NCBI GenBank assembly: GCA_963703165.1
Contig: OY969798.1
Span: 1,550,001 to 1,614,000, forward strand
DNA: 64,000 bases
Direction: 5' to 3'
Source of the DNA: JBQTKD01 sp963703165
GTDB taxonomy: Bacteria > Actinomycetota > Actinomycetes > Sporichthyales > Sporichthyaceae
Positions 9,071-19,335 of the stretch are shown piece by piece (position 1 is the stretch's first letter; the number at the start of each line of letters is the position of its first letter). The notes beneath the pieces are model-generated. The model ran no database searches, was not told the DNA's origin, and saw only the letters and a list, made by a program, of their open reading frames with translations. The translations under genes were made by a program, and so were the position numbers.

Positions 9071-9598
9071 TCAGATCACCTCGCTTTCCTGCAGTCGTTC
9101 GCGAAGCGCCGAGACTGCGGCGTGCAGACGGCTCTTGACCGTGCCCTCGGGGATGTCGAGAGCCTCGGCGATGTCACGGACCGGAAGGTCGGCGTAGAAG
9201 CGCAACGCCAACACCTGGCGGTGCATCGCGGGGAGCTGCTGCATCCCGTCGGCGATCGCCATGGAGAGCAGCCGGTCCTCCGGGGACGGCGCCGGAGCGC
9301 TCGTCGTCCAGCGAGCCTCGAGGCGGTCGCGCAACCCGTCGTCGCGGCGCTGCCCCCGGTGCCAGTCCACGGCAACACGGGAGGCGACCACGACCGCCCA
9401 TGCGATGGGTTCACGGATCTGCTCCTTCCCGCTCGATGCCGCGTGCTCCAACAACTTCAACCTGACCGTCTGGACCCCGTCGTCCACCTCGTGCTGCGGT
9501 ACCCCGCCCAATGCGAGCACCGCTCGCACCCTCCCCACGGCCCCGGCGGGCAGCGGGTCGGCGGACTCCTCGGACGTCCGGCCCCCCACTTCCGCCAT
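9071..9598 (-). CDS. ECF-type RNA polymerase sigma factor
   Basis: Region 2 is compact and region 4 is clear: QQLPAMHRQVLALRFYADL followed by VRDIAEALDIPEGTVKSRLH, the -35-binding helix-turn-helix. Length from ATG 9598 is 175 residues, normal for the family; an upstream start at 9649 is possible. It heads a two-gene operon with the membrane protein at 8125-9069, its probable inhibitor. Transcribed away from the LigD polymerase gene. Confidence 0.85.
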   Translation of the reverse strand: MAEVGGRTSEESADPLPAGAVGRVRAVLALGGVPQHEVDDGVQTVRLKLLEHAASSGKEQIREPIAWAVVVASRVAVDWHRGQRRDDGLRDRLEARWTTSAPAPSPEDRLLSMAIADGMQQLPAMHRQVLALRFYADLPVRDIAEALDIPEGTVKSRLHAAVSALRERLQESEVI

Positions 9599-9723
9599 CT
9601 GTCCCGCCTTCAATACGAGGACGCAGCGGCACACGGTTTCGTTCGCCACTGCCTGGAGATGTTCGCGAGCAAACCGGTCCAGAATTGCTGGACCATGAAG
9701 AACGTAGTGGGATCGTTGGTGCC

Positions 9724-10632
9724 ATGAGCAGCAGCGCGCGCGTGACCGTCGAGGTCGAGGGCCGCCAACTGTCCCTGTCGAACCTGGACAAAGTGCTCTA
9801 TCCGGAAGTCGGGTTCACCAAGGGCGAGGTGATCGACTACTACACCCGCGTCGCCCCGGTACTGCTCCCCCACCTGCGCGACCGGGCCGCGACCAGGGTC
9901 CGGTTCCCGGACGGCGTCGATGGCGGCTCGTTCTTCGAGAAGAACGCCCCGAAGCACACTCCGGCCTGGGTGCGGACTGTGACCTTGCCGGCCCCCGGGA
10001 GCACCAAGGACCGCGACGAGATCCGCTACGTCGTCGTCGAGGACGTGCCCACCCTCGTGTGGCTGGCCAACCTCGCCGCCCTGGAGCTGCACGTGCACCA
10101 GTGGCGGCTCGACGCCGACGACGAGGCCGGCCCGGCCGACCGCCTGGTGCTCGACCTCGATCCCGGTGCCCCCGCCGACCAGCAGCAGTGCGCCCAGGTC
10201 GCCCTGCTGCTGCGCGAGGAGCTCGCGGACCTGGATCCGCTGGTCAAGACGTCGGGCTCCAAGGGGCTGCAGCTCTACGTCGGGCTGGCCCCCACCCCGG
10301 TCGCCGACGTGCATACCTTCGCCAAGGAGCTCGCGGTGCGGATGGAGTCCGCTCACAAGCAGCTGATCGTGCACCGGATGGAGAAGGCGATCCGGGGCGG
10401 CAAGGTCCTCATCGACTGGAGCCAGAACGCCGGCGCGAAGACCACCGTCGCCCCCTACTCACTGCGGGCCCGCGCGCTCCCCACGGTGTCCACCCCCGTC
10501 GATTGGGGGGAGGTCGAACAGGCCGCCGGGGGTGCCCTCCTCCGGTTCACCGCCGACGACGTCCTCGAGCGGGTAGCCGAACGGGGGGACCTGTTCGCGC
10601 CTCTGCTCGGCGCGTCGGTGACGCTGCCGTGA
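9724..10632 (+). CDS. LigD-type primase-polymerase domain protein
   Basis: A 302-residue stand-alone polymerase domain of the ligase D family, which fills ends during Ku-dependent repair. The metal-binding acidic pair is in LVLDLDPG (144-146), the third acid in KVLIDWSQN (Asp231), the nucleotide-binding loop is TSGSKG (176-181), and ELHVHQW supplies the conserved His near 123. In the loop that usually reads GLH, this protein has GLQ. No ligase or phosphoesterase domain is attached. Ku is encoded 6 kb away on the other strand. Confidence 0.9.
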   Translation: MSSSARVTVEVEGRQLSLSNLDKVLYPEVGFTKGEVIDYYTRVAPVLLPHLRDRAATRVRFPDGVDGGSFFEKNAPKHTPAWVRTVTLPAPGSTKDRDEIRYVVVEDVPTLVWLANLAALELHVHQWRLDADDEAGPADRLVLDLDPGAPADQQQCAQVALLLREELADLDPLVKTSGSKGLQLYVGLAPTPVADVHTFAKELAVRMESAHKQLIVHRMEKAIRGGKVLIDWSQNAGAKTTVAPYSLRARALPTVSTPVDWGEVEQAAGGALLRFTADDVLERVAERGDLFAPLLGASVTLP

Positions 10633-10690
10633 CCCGGTTCCTACCGGGGAGTACGCTCCCGGAAACCGCTTAAGGCGATCCGAGGACCCG

Positions 10691-11323
10691 ATGACCGCGA
10701 TGGATGACAGCGCCCGGCGAGCGGGCCGATTGCCGCGCAACGCTCGGCGCCGCCAACTGCTCGACGCTGCCCTCGCTGTGTTCACCACGCAGGGCTACCA
10801 CGCGGCCGCGATGGACGACATCGCCGAGAAGGCCGGCGTCAGCAAGCCCGTGCTCTACCAGCACTTCCCCGGCAAGCGGGACCTGTACCTGGCCTTGCTC
10901 GACGAGAGCGCCGAGTCCCTGCTGGGCGCCGTGCGCACGGCGTTGGAGTCGACGACCGACAACAAGCTGCGCGTGCGGGCCACCGTCAGCGCCTACTACA
11001 ACTTCGTCGAGGACAAGAACGGCGCGTTCCGCCTGGTCTTCGAGTCCGATTTCACCGGCGAGGCGGACGTGCGCGACCGCGTCGACGCCGTCGACCGCAA
11101 GTGCGCCGAGCTGATCTCGCACGTCATCGCGGAGGACACCGGCCTGCCTGAGGCCGAGTCGCGCCTGCTGGGCGCAGCGCTCGCCGGGCTCGCGCAGGTC
11201 ACAGCGCGGGCGTGGACCGCCAACGGCGCGAAGATCGGTCGGGAAGAGGCCATCGAGCTGATCGCCGGACTGATGTGGCGCGGCATCAAGGGCGTCCCGC
11301 TCCGCGACGAGCTCAAGGCCTGA
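10691..11323 (+). CDS. TetR-family transcriptional regulator
   Basis: 210 residues; the helix-turn-helix lies near 38-65 (MDDIAEKAGVSKPVLYQHFPGK), followed by a helical C-terminal domain of normal length. Its place just upstream of a DUF3107 gene and near a ferritin-like gene and an RNA helicase matches the mycobacterial Rv3208 neighbourhood. Regulon not evident from this sequence. Confidence 0.9.
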   Translation: MTAMDDSARRAGRLPRNARRRQLLDAALAVFTTQGYHAAAMDDIAEKAGVSKPVLYQHFPGKRDLYLALLDESAESLLGAVRTALESTTDNKLRVRATVSAYYNFVEDKNGAFRLVFESDFTGEADVRDRVDAVDRKCAELISHVIAEDTGLPEAESRLLGAALAGLAQVTARAWTANGAKIGREEAIELIAGLMWRGIKGVPLRDELKA

Positions 11324-11445
11324 CAGCGATCTTTCCCCCGCTGTCCGCTGTGGGCGCAAGTCCCACGGCGTCCTCCGACGTGGGCGACTACTAGGCTCGG
11401 CGGCGCGGACGTGATCGACGCGTCCACCCATGAACTGGAGGGCCC

Positions 11446-11673
11446 GTGGAGGTCAAGGTCGGCGTTCAGCACTCGCCGCGCGAACTGACGGTGGAGTCGC
11501 CGTTGAGCGCCGAGGAGATCGAGGCCGCCCTCAAGGCCGCGCTGGCCGATGGCTCCGGGCTGCTCTCTCTCGTCGACGACCGCGGCCGGAAGGTCCTGAT
11601 CCCGGCGGCGAAGTTGACCTACCTCGAGATCGGCGAGACCGAGACACGTCGGGTCGGCTTCGGCGCGCTCTAG
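11446..11673 (+). CDS. DUF3107 family protein (TB9.4-like)
   Basis: A 75-residue protein from a GTG start. It begins MEVKVGVQHSPRELTVES and contains the family's central pattern of an acidic helix, a DDRGRKVLIPAAKLTYLEIG strand pair and a short Phe/Gly end. In mycobacteria the equivalent (Rv3208A) follows the same TetR gene. Function is not established; the short ubiquitin-like pattern suggests a binding protein. Confidence 0.85.
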   Translation: MEVKVGVQHSPRELTVESPLSAEEIEAALKAALADGSGLLSLVDDRGRKVLIPAAKLTYLEIGETETRRVGFGAL

Positions 11674-11686
11674 ACCTGAAGCTGGG

Positions 11687-12355
11687 TCAGGCCTGCAGGC
11701 CGAGCGCGGCCATCCGGGAGCTGTGCGCGTCGGTCAACCGGCCCAGCATCCGGCCGACCTCGGCCAGGTCGAAGCCGTCGCTGCCGAGGATCAGTGCTGT
11801 CAGGGCGTCCCTGTCGGCGGCCAGCTGTTGCGCCTGGGCCACGACCTCGCCCACCAGCCGACGTCCCCACAGCGCGAGCGGACCGGCCACCCGCGGGTCG
11901 GCCAGGATCGCCGCGCGAATCCGATCGACCGCGAAGGCGGAGTGCCCGGTGTCCGCGAGCACACCGAGCACGAGCTCGCGGGTGTCCGGGTCCAGCTGCG
12001 CGGCGATCTCGCGGTAGAAATCCGCTGCCAGACCGTCGCCGACGAACGCCTTCAGCAGACCCTGCAGCCAGCTGTTCGTGGCGGTCCGGTCATGGAACTC
12101 GGCGAGGGATTCGACGAACGGGGCCATCGCCTCGCTCGGGTCGGCGCCCAACGCAGCCAACCGAGTACGCAGCGCGAGGTAGTGGTTGTACTCGGCGACA
12201 GCCATGCCGGCCATCTCGGCCTTGTCCTCGATCGTGGGCGCCAGCGTCGCGTCGTGCGCGAGGCGCTCGAAGGCCAACAGCTCCGCGCAGGCCATGAGGC
12301 CGAGCAACTCGCAGGTGGCGGCCCGCTGCTGGGCGGCCGGCGCCGATGGGTTCAC
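11687..12355 (-). CDS. Ferritin-like fold protein (MiaE-like domain)
   Basis: GTG at 12355 (VNPSAPAAQQ) is chosen because the upstream extension is basic and low in structure. The 222-residue product is all-helical. E residues in CAELLAFERL, EDKAEMAGMAVAEYNHY and the later AEFHD region suit a four-helix di-iron bundle like tRNA-hydroxylase MiaE, but I cannot assign a substrate. The Rv3210c-like position, opposite RhlE and after DUF3107, supports the family call. Confidence 0.75.
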   Translation of the reverse strand: MNPSAPAAQQRAATCELLGLMACAELLAFERLAHDATLAPTIEDKAEMAGMAVAEYNHYLALRTRLAALGADPSEAMAPFVESLAEFHDRTATNSWLQGLLKAFVGDGLAADFYREIAAQLDPDTRELVLGVLADTGHSAFAVDRIRAAILADPRVAGPLALWGRRLVGEVVAQAQQLAADRDALTALILGSDGFDLAEVGRMLGRLTDAHSSRMAALGLQA

Positions 12356-12583
12356 GTCGACGGAGCCTAATAGAGCTCGCCCCTCGTGGGGGCTCCGGCG
12401 CGGGAAGAACGTCCGTGCAGGTGAAGCGGCTATCATGGCGGTTGAGGACGGGCCCGCAGGCTTGTCCCCGCGCTTGCGCCGCCCCGGTCCGGGAGCAGCG
12501 CGTGAGCGCCCGCCGCCGGCCACTTGGCGCCGGCTGACGAGGACACGGCCACCCGGCCCTCATACAGATAGAGGCGAAACGCC

Positions 12584-14170
<1,587 letters not shown>

Positions 14171-14186
14171 GTCCGACCACAACGTC

Positions 14187-14223
14187 GTCGGCGGCGCCAC
14201 CGAGTCTCGGGGGCGCCGCCGAC
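14187..14223 (+). terminator. rhlE terminator hairpin
   Basis: GTCGGCGGCGCC (14187-14198) pairs perfectly with GGCGCCGCCGAC (14212-14223), 16 nt after the helicase stop, and TGCTTTCT follows. A convincing intrinsic terminator for a high-GC genome. It can also serve the convergent remnant gene. Confidence 0.7.
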
Positions 14224-14240
14224 TGCTTTCTGACATGACG

Positions 14241-14738
14241 TCAGGCGTTGTCGCCGTCCTCGGGCTTGGTCGCCTCGACCTCGGAGGACGAGCCGCCCTC
14301 ACGCACGGACTGCTTCGACTGCTCCACCTTGTCGAAGGTGACCTCGCCGTTGTCGTGCTCGCCCGCCGGAGCGGGCTTCAGAACCGGCTTCTCCGAGGAC
14401 GCCTTCTCCTTGGCGACCGCCTTCTCGATCTGGTGACGCAGCTTGCGGACCTCGGCCTTGGTGGGCTTCTCCGTACGCTTGATCACCGAGGCGATGGACA
14501 CCGGGGCGTCGCACGACGCGCCGGCCGAGGACTGACCGATCACCACGTCGAGGAGGTCACCGGGCAGGTCGAGGAACAGCGCGCGCTGCGTAACCGTGGT
14601 GGCGGTCTGCACCTGCTGGTTGATGTGCAGGGTGGCCAGGCCGAACAGCAACGAGATCGACGACGGGGCCGTACCGATGTTGCTGAAGGTCTGACCGTTG
14701 ATGGTGACCTTCGAGACGATCGAGGCACCGGCTGAACG
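14241..14738 (-). pseudogene. 5'-truncated secreted protein remnant (choice-of-anchor P-like)
   Basis: The frame is open from just after a TGA at 14739-14741 and has no ATG or GTG until deep inside; a TTG at 14651 is the first possible start. The readable part (SKVTINGQTFSNIGTAP, then a strand-rich stretch with LDLPGDLLDVVIGQSSAG) looks like the C-terminal part of a secreted repeat-type surface protein. It is followed by a Lys/Glu-rich tail. A signal peptide and the first domains are missing and I see no trace of them upstream. Family name is from memory and tentative. Confidence 0.55.
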
Positions 14739-14924
14739 TCAGAAGTAACTGATCATCCGCGGGCGCACATGATCGAACAACGGAGGCCACCGGGTAGTGC
14801 ATGCGCGGCCGCTCCGGGTTGCACTTCGTGTGCTGGTGGTCGTGCTGCTCGCCCCGGCTGTGCGGGTGCACGTCGTGCCTGTGCCTGCGCCAGGGCGTGC
14901 CGTCAGATCTGAACCGGTCGCCGA

Positions 14925-15263
14925 TCAGCGATAGCGGATGCCCAGGCGCACCCAGGTGCGCTTCTCGCAGGCGGGGCAGCGCATCCACGACGGGTGCTTC
15001 CGGCGGAGGAGGAACAGGTGCAGGCTCGGGACCGCGGAGAGCACGGCCTGGGCCAGGGTCACGGTGGTCGTGACCCTGCAGGAGGAGCAGGAGACCGTCA
15101 GGGCGCCCAGCGGGACGCCGCCGAGAGGCGGGACCTGGTCGCTGAACAGGGCGTTCTTGCCGTCGCGGTCGACGCGGGCGCCGGGCAGGGGGGCGCGGCG
15201 GCGCGGGATCGAGCCACTGCTTCCGCTGGGCGAGGGGGGCTTGATGCGCCCGAAGTCGGTCAT
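14925..15263 (-). CDS. Small four-cysteine protein coupled to ParA
   Basis: 112 residues. The start ATG overlaps the ParA stop (ATGA, 15260-15263), so it is translated with ParA. An N-terminal basic and Pro/Ser-rich part is followed by two CxxC pairs (SCSSC near 59-62, RCPACEKR near 95-98), which could bind one zinc. Between them a hydrophobic stretch runs over about 20 residues. I do not recognise a named family. Pairing with ParA suggests a shared chromosome- or envelope-related task. Confidence 0.75.
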   Translation of the reverse strand: MTDFGRIKPPSPSGSSGSIPRRRAPLPGARVDRDGKNALFSDQVPPLGGVPLGALTVSCSSCRVTTTVTLAQAVLSAVPSLHLFLLRRKHPSWMRCPACEKRTWVRLGIRYR

Positions 15264-16045
15264 CGGGCGCCCGCCTTGAGCTTCAACGTGTCGTCCTTGA
15301 GCAGATTCAGCGCGAGTTCGCGGTACGCCTGCGCCCCCGAGGAGGACTTGGCGGTCTCCAGGATCGACTTGCCCTCCGCGGGCGCCTCGGCGAAGCGGAT
15401 CGAGCGCGGGATCGCGGGCTCCAGCACGGGCACACCGTAACGCCGGCCGATGTCGTCGAGCACCGCACGAGCATGCTTCGAGCGGCCGTCGAAGAGGGTC
15501 GGGAGCACCCCGAGCACCCGCAGGTGCCGGTTGGTGCGGGCCTTGACGTCGTTGATGGTCTCGAGCAGTTGGCCGACGCCGCGGTACGCGAGGGTCTCGC
15601 ACTGCACGGGGATCATCACCAGGTCCGCGGCGGTCAGCGCGTTGACGGTCATCACGCCGAGCGCGGGCGGGGCGTCGATCAGGATGACGTCGTAGTCGGA
15701 GTGCAGATCGGCGATCGAGTCGCGCAGGACGAACTCGCGGCCGTTCTTGCTGTTGAGGGACTTCTCCGAGCCGACGAGGTCGATCCGGGCGGGCAGCAGG
15801 TCCAGACCACCGGCGACGCGCTGCAGCGCGGTGCGTGCGGGCACCCGGCCCAGGAGCACGTCATGGATGGACAACTCGAGTTCGTCGGGATCCAGCCCGA
15901 GCGAGAAGGTCAGACAGGCCTGAGGGTCGAGGTCCACGACCGCCACCCGGCAGCCCTGCTCGACCAGCGCCGCGCCCAATGTGGCGACGGTGGTGGTCTT
16001 GGCTACGCCGCCCTTCTGATTGGCGACTGCCAGAGTCCTTGTCAC
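15260..16045 (-). CDS. ParA-family ATPase
   Basis: GTG at 16045 gives VTRTLAVANQKGGVAKTTT, placing the deviant Walker A motif at residues 10-17 as usual. Walker A' (VVDLDPQACL) and Walker B (VILIDAPPALG) follow. At 261 residues it is like the Soj-related ATPase of the Rv3213c position in mycobacteria, downstream of rhlE, not the oriC parAB pair: no ParB gene is present. It likely binds DNA or membrane cargo in an ATP-dependent way. Confidence 0.9.
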   Translation of the reverse strand: MTRTLAVANQKGGVAKTTTVATLGAALVEQGCRVAVVDLDPQACLTFSLGLDPDELELSIHDVLLGRVPARTALQRVAGGLDLLPARIDLVGSEKSLNSKNGREFVLRDSIADLHSDYDVILIDAPPALGVMTVNALTAADLVMIPVQCETLAYRGVGQLLETINDVKARTNRHLRVLGVLPTLFDGRSKHARAVLDDIGRRYGVPVLEPAIPRSIRFAEAPAEGKSILETAKSSSGAQAYRELALNLLKDDTLKLKAGAR

Positions 16046-16071
16046 CCGCTGATCATCCCATTCCCCGAAGT

Positions 16072-16968
16072 ATGCAAACACTGCGCGATAGCGTCCGCCG
16101 CGTGAGTACTCCACCACATCTGCGGCTGCCGATCGGTGCGGTCGCGCACATGGTCGCCACTGCCCGCGGACAATTCGCGATTCACACAATCGACCCACCG
16201 GACGGCATTCCGCAACGCGGCAGCGTGGTCCTCGTCCCGGGATTCACCGGGTCGAAGGAGGATTTCCTTCCGCTCCTGGAGCCGCTGGCCGCCGCGGGGT
16301 ACCGGGTGCGGGCGATGGACCAGCGCGGGCAGTTCGAGACCCCGGGTCCGGACGATCCCGCCGCGTACGACATCGACGCGCTCGGTGCCGACGTCCTGGC
16401 CGTGGCGGCCGAGCTCCCCCGGCCACTGCATCTGGTCGGGCACAGCTTCGGTGGTTTCCCGGTCCGGTCCGCGGCGCTCACCGATCCGGGCGCCGTCGCC
16501 ACCGTCGCCCTGCTGTGCTCCGGGCCCGGAGCGATCACCGTCGAGCATGAGACGGGGCGGATCCAGATGTTGCTCGCCGCCCTGGAGAACTTCACCGTGC
16601 CCCAGATCTGGACGTTCATCGCCACGACGGCGGAGGCCGCCGGCGAGTACGAGGGCGTCGCCCCGGACGTCCGCGAGTTCCTGGAGAACCGGTTCATCTC
16701 GTCGTCGCACGCCGGGTTGGCGACGATGGCCGCCCAGTTGCTGGAGGTGGACGGGCAGCTGGCCGAGTTGGCCGGCAGCGGCCTCCCGGTCCTCGTCGCC
16801 CACGGTGTGGACGACTACATCTGGCTGCCGGTGGAACAGGAACAGATGGCCGTGTCGGTGGGCGCCCGATATGCCGTGATCCCGGACGCCGCACATTCGC
16901 CCGCAATCCAAAATGCGGCCGGAACAGCCCAGTTGTTGGTGGATTTCTGGGCCTCTCATGACGCTTGA
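16072..16968 (+). CDS. Alpha/beta hydrolase
   Basis: About 298 residues. The nucleophile elbow is GHSFGG, preceded by an oxyanion region in VLVPGFTGSKEDF. The acid is probably Asp in AHGVDDYIW and the His in PDAAHSPAIQ. The lid region between these is Met/Ala-rich. ATG 16072 is used; GTG 16102 is an alternative and I see no ribosome site that decides. It diverges from parA with a gap of only 26 nt. Substrate unknown. Confidence 0.85.
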   Translation: MQTLRDSVRRVSTPPHLRLPIGAVAHMVATARGQFAIHTIDPPDGIPQRGSVVLVPGFTGSKEDFLPLLEPLAAAGYRVRAMDQRGQFETPGPDDPAAYDIDALGADVLAVAAELPRPLHLVGHSFGGFPVRSAALTDPGAVATVALLCSGPGAITVEHETGRIQMLLAALENFTVPQIWTFIATTAEAAGEYEGVAPDVREFLENRFISSSHAGLATMAAQLLEVDGQLAELAGSGLPVLVAHGVDDYIWLPVEQEQMAVSVGARYAVIPDAAHSPAIQNAAGTAQLLVDFWASHDA

Positions 16969-17047
16969 TATCGCCGTGAGTAATTATCCGAACACAATGG
17001 GTAGATCTTTGAATTCCACCCTTGAAAGACCGGTGTGAGGAGGCACC

Positions 17048-17473
17048 ATGAGGTGCTGTCTTCCCGCCGAACGCCGTGAGGAATGCCCTCCAGTGGAACT
17101 CCGTACCGCCCTGCGCAACGACCCGAACGAGGTCGGCCGCGCACGCAATCTGGTCAGCAGCAGCATCAGTCGTTGGGGTGTCCCCGACGACGGCGGCGTC
17201 GCGCTGCTCCTGGTGAGTGAACTGGTCACGAACGCCCTGCGGTACGGGGTACAGCCGATGCGGCTGGTCGCGCGCGGTGACGAGCACGGCCTGCGCATCG
17301 AGGTGCACGACGGTCGGGTCGACGAGCAGCCCAAGCTGCGCAAGCCGACCCGTGGTGATCTGTCCGGGCGGGGCATGGTGCTTGTCGACACCCTCGCGAC
17401 CCGCTGGGGTTGCTCGGAGTACGCGGGCACCAAGCAGGTCTGGTTCGAGACCGATCCCAAGACCGCCGTCTGA
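17048..17473 (+). CDS. RsbW/HATPase_c_2-type ATP-binding protein
   Basis: 141 residues with the GHKL ATPase pattern: N box LLLVSELVTNALRYG, a G1-like VHDGRVDEQP and a G2-like SGRGMVLVDTLATRWG. In actinobacteria such short proteins are anti-sigma or anti-anti-sigma switch kinases, often found singly. No STAS partner or sigma gene is next to it, so its target is unknown. Confidence 0.85.
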   Translation: MRCCLPAERREECPPVELRTALRNDPNEVGRARNLVSSSISRWGVPDDGGVALLLVSELVTNALRYGVQPMRLVARGDEHGLRIEVHDGRVDEQPKLRKPTRGDLSGRGMVLVDTLATRWGCSEYAGTKQVWFETDPKTAV

Positions 17474-17497
17474 ATCGCTGCGCTCGAGCCCTGAGGC

Positions 17498-18148
17498 TCA
17501 GCCGGCGCGGCGAGCCGCGGGGTCCAGCCGAGCGGACAGCGCACCGAGCGGGATCTGCAGGTCCAGTGGGGCGTCGCGCAGGTCGACGAGCCTGAGCTGG
17601 TCGAACACCATGGCCCCGGCGCTGCCGGGCCAGAGGACCAGCCACAGCCACAGGCCGAGCGCCTCGCCGACGTAGACCGCGGCGTCCCCCGCCTCGATGC
17701 ACCACAGCGCCGTCGGGTGCCCGGCCGAGTGGATGCGGGCATGCGGGCCGGTGGTCGTGGCCAGGCGCTCCCCCGGGTCCAGGCCCGGCAGCCCCGCCCA
17801 GTGCGCCCCGAGTCCCACGCCGGGTTCCTCGGCGATGATCGCGAACTCCGAGTACCCACCACCGAGCGGGTTGGGTCCGCCGCACGTCACCAGCGAGGCG
17901 CGCGCGCCGCTGCGTTCGTCGCCGGCCCAGGTGAAGCCGGTCGCCAACCAACCGACGGGGAGCGGCCATGGCAGCCAGAACGGGATCCGGGCCTTGTGCA
18001 GTGCCGCGGCGATCCGCTCGTGGGTCGGCAGGGCACTGGGATGCAGCGGCTCGACGTCGCCGCAGGTGGCGCACCGCCACGCATTCGACCAGATCCCGGG
18101 GGCCCGCACGGATCCGCCACAACGTGCACAGGTGGGAACGCCGGTCAC
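17498..18148 (-). CDS. Zinc-ribbon-containing conserved protein (DUF6758-like)
   Basis: GTG 18148 follows GGAGG by 6 nt. The N-terminus carries CxxC twice (PTCARCGGS and WRCATCGDV), a zinc ribbon of about 30 residues. The rest (about 40-216) is a Trp/Gly/Leu-rich domain with no motif I can name. Located between the ATPase and the Nudix/TrmB pair, on the other strand. Family number is uncertain. Confidence 0.7.
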   Translation of the reverse strand: MTGVPTCARCGGSVRAPGIWSNAWRCATCGDVEPLHPSALPTHERIAAALHKARIPFWLPWPLPVGWLATGFTWAGDERSGARASLVTCGGPNPLGGGYSEFAIIAEEPGVGLGAHWAGLPGLDPGERLATTTGPHARIHSAGHPTALWCIEAGDAAVYVGEALGLWLWLVLWPGSAGAMVFDQLRLVDLRDAPLDLQIPLGALSARLDPAARRAG

Positions 18149-18260
18149 ATCGACCTCCTCAGGCCCTGGGACACCGACGACATTCCTCCTGTCCCCGGGG
18201 CCCGTCAAGGGCAGGTCTTTGCGTATCCGCAGAGATGTCCGGAGATGAAAGGGTTCTCCT

Positions 18261-18662
18261 GTGACAGCGACGGTGCCGTGCGTCGGAGCGGTGGTGCATG
18301 ACGACGACCACCGCCTGCTGATGATCCGCCGGGGAACTCCGCCGGGCATCGGCCGGTGGTCCCTGCCGGGCGGTCGGGTCGAGCCCGGGGAGACCGACGC
18401 CGCCGCGGTGATCCGTGAGGTCGCCGAGGAGACCGGGTTGCAGGTGGTCGTCGGCACCCGTGTCGGCACCGTGCTGCTGCCCGGCCCGGGCGGGGTGACG
18501 TACGACGTCCGGGACTACGCCTGCGCGGTGACCGGCGGTCGCTTGCGCGCCGGCGACGACGCGTCCGACGCCCGCTGGGTGCACCGCGCCGAGTTGTTGG
18601 TGCTGGACACGGTCCCTGACCTGGTCGACACCCTCGAGCGCTGGGGAGTGCTGCCGAAGTGA
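18261..18662 (+). CDS. Nudix hydrolase
   Basis: 133 residues. The Nudix box spans about 38-60: GGRVEPGETDAAAVIREVAE then ETGL, with both catalytic Glu pairs intact. It would hydrolyse a nucleoside diphosphate linked to another group; the substrate cannot be read from sequence. It overlaps the next gene by 4 nt (GTGA), so the two are co-translated. Confidence 0.9.
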   Translation: MTATVPCVGAVVHDDDHRLLMIRRGTPPGIGRWSLPGGRVEPGETDAAAVIREVAEETGLQVVVGTRVGTVLLPGPGGVTYDVRDYACAVTGGRLRAGDDASDARWVHRAELLVLDTVPDLVDTLERWGVLPK

Positions 18663-19288
18663 ACGAGACGGAATTCGTTCCGCGCAGCTGGCGCAACCGC
18701 GGCCGCATGTCCGACCTGCACCGCGAGCGCCTCGCCGTACGGACCGCCGAGTTGGCCTTCGACGACCCCGCCGCTGCCGCCGCCTGGGCGCCGCAGGTGC
18801 TCGACATCGGCTTCGGCTACGGCGAATCGCTGGTGGCGCTGGCCGCGGCGCGTCCCGATCAGCGGATCCTCGGCGTGGAGGTGCACAAGCCCGGTCAGTT
18901 GCGAGCGATGGACCGGCTGGCCTCGGCCGACGCGTCGAACGCGCGGGTGCTGCCCGCCGACATCACGCACCTCCTGCCGTTGCTCGCGCCCGGATCGTTG
19001 GACCACGTGCAGGCCTTCCACCCCGACCCGTGGCCGAAGCGTCGCCACGCCGCCCGGCGGTTGTTCTCCCCCGTCGTGCTCGGCCGCGTCGTCGAGGTGG
19101 TGGCGCCGGCCGGGATGTTCCACCTCGTCGTCGACGACGACACCTACGCCGAGGCGGTCCGCGAAGCCATGGCGGACCTGCCGGTCGACGAGGTGGCGGC
19201 ACCGCCCGCCCCGGAGACGAAGTACGGCCGGCGCGCCGTCGCCGCCGGGCGCACCGTGCATTCCCTCGCGTGGCGCCGCCGAGGGTGA
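18659..19288 (+). CDS. trmB: tRNA (guanine-N7)-methyltransferase
   Basis: 209 residues with the SAM-binding motif LDIGFGYGESLV, the ADITHLL middle motif and the family signature FHPDPWPKRRHAARRL, which positions the guanine-46 substrate. It makes m7G46 in tRNA. Starts inside the Nudix stop, so the two form a small operon. Confidence 0.92.
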   Translation: MNETEFVPRSWRNRGRMSDLHRERLAVRTAELAFDDPAAAAAWAPQVLDIGFGYGESLVALAAARPDQRILGVEVHKPGQLRAMDRLASADASNARVLPADITHLLPLLAPGSLDHVQAFHPDPWPKRRHAARRLFSPVVLGRVVEVVAPAGMFHLVVDDDTYAEAVREAMADLPVDEVAAPPAPETKYGRRAVAAGRTVHSLAWRRRG

Positions 19289-19335
19289 CCGATCCGTCGT
19301 CCACGGCCTCCAGCCGATCGGGCAGGATTGAGTCC

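Noticed and set aside
9511..9723. N-terminal extension of the LigD polymerase upstream of ATG 9724
   Set aside because: It is antisense to the sigma factor gene and has a basic, Pro-rich text unlike the family; ATG 9724 gives the usual start.
11340..11400. GTGGG / CCCAC hairpin after the TetR gene as an RNA gene
   Set aside because: A five-base stem in GC-rich DNA is not significant, and no flanking conservation can be judged from one sequence.
14739..14924. A Cys-rich frame between the remnant gene and the four-Cys gene
   Set aside because: It overlaps other features, has no ribosome site and its Cys content follows from GC-rich TGC/TGT codons in one frame.
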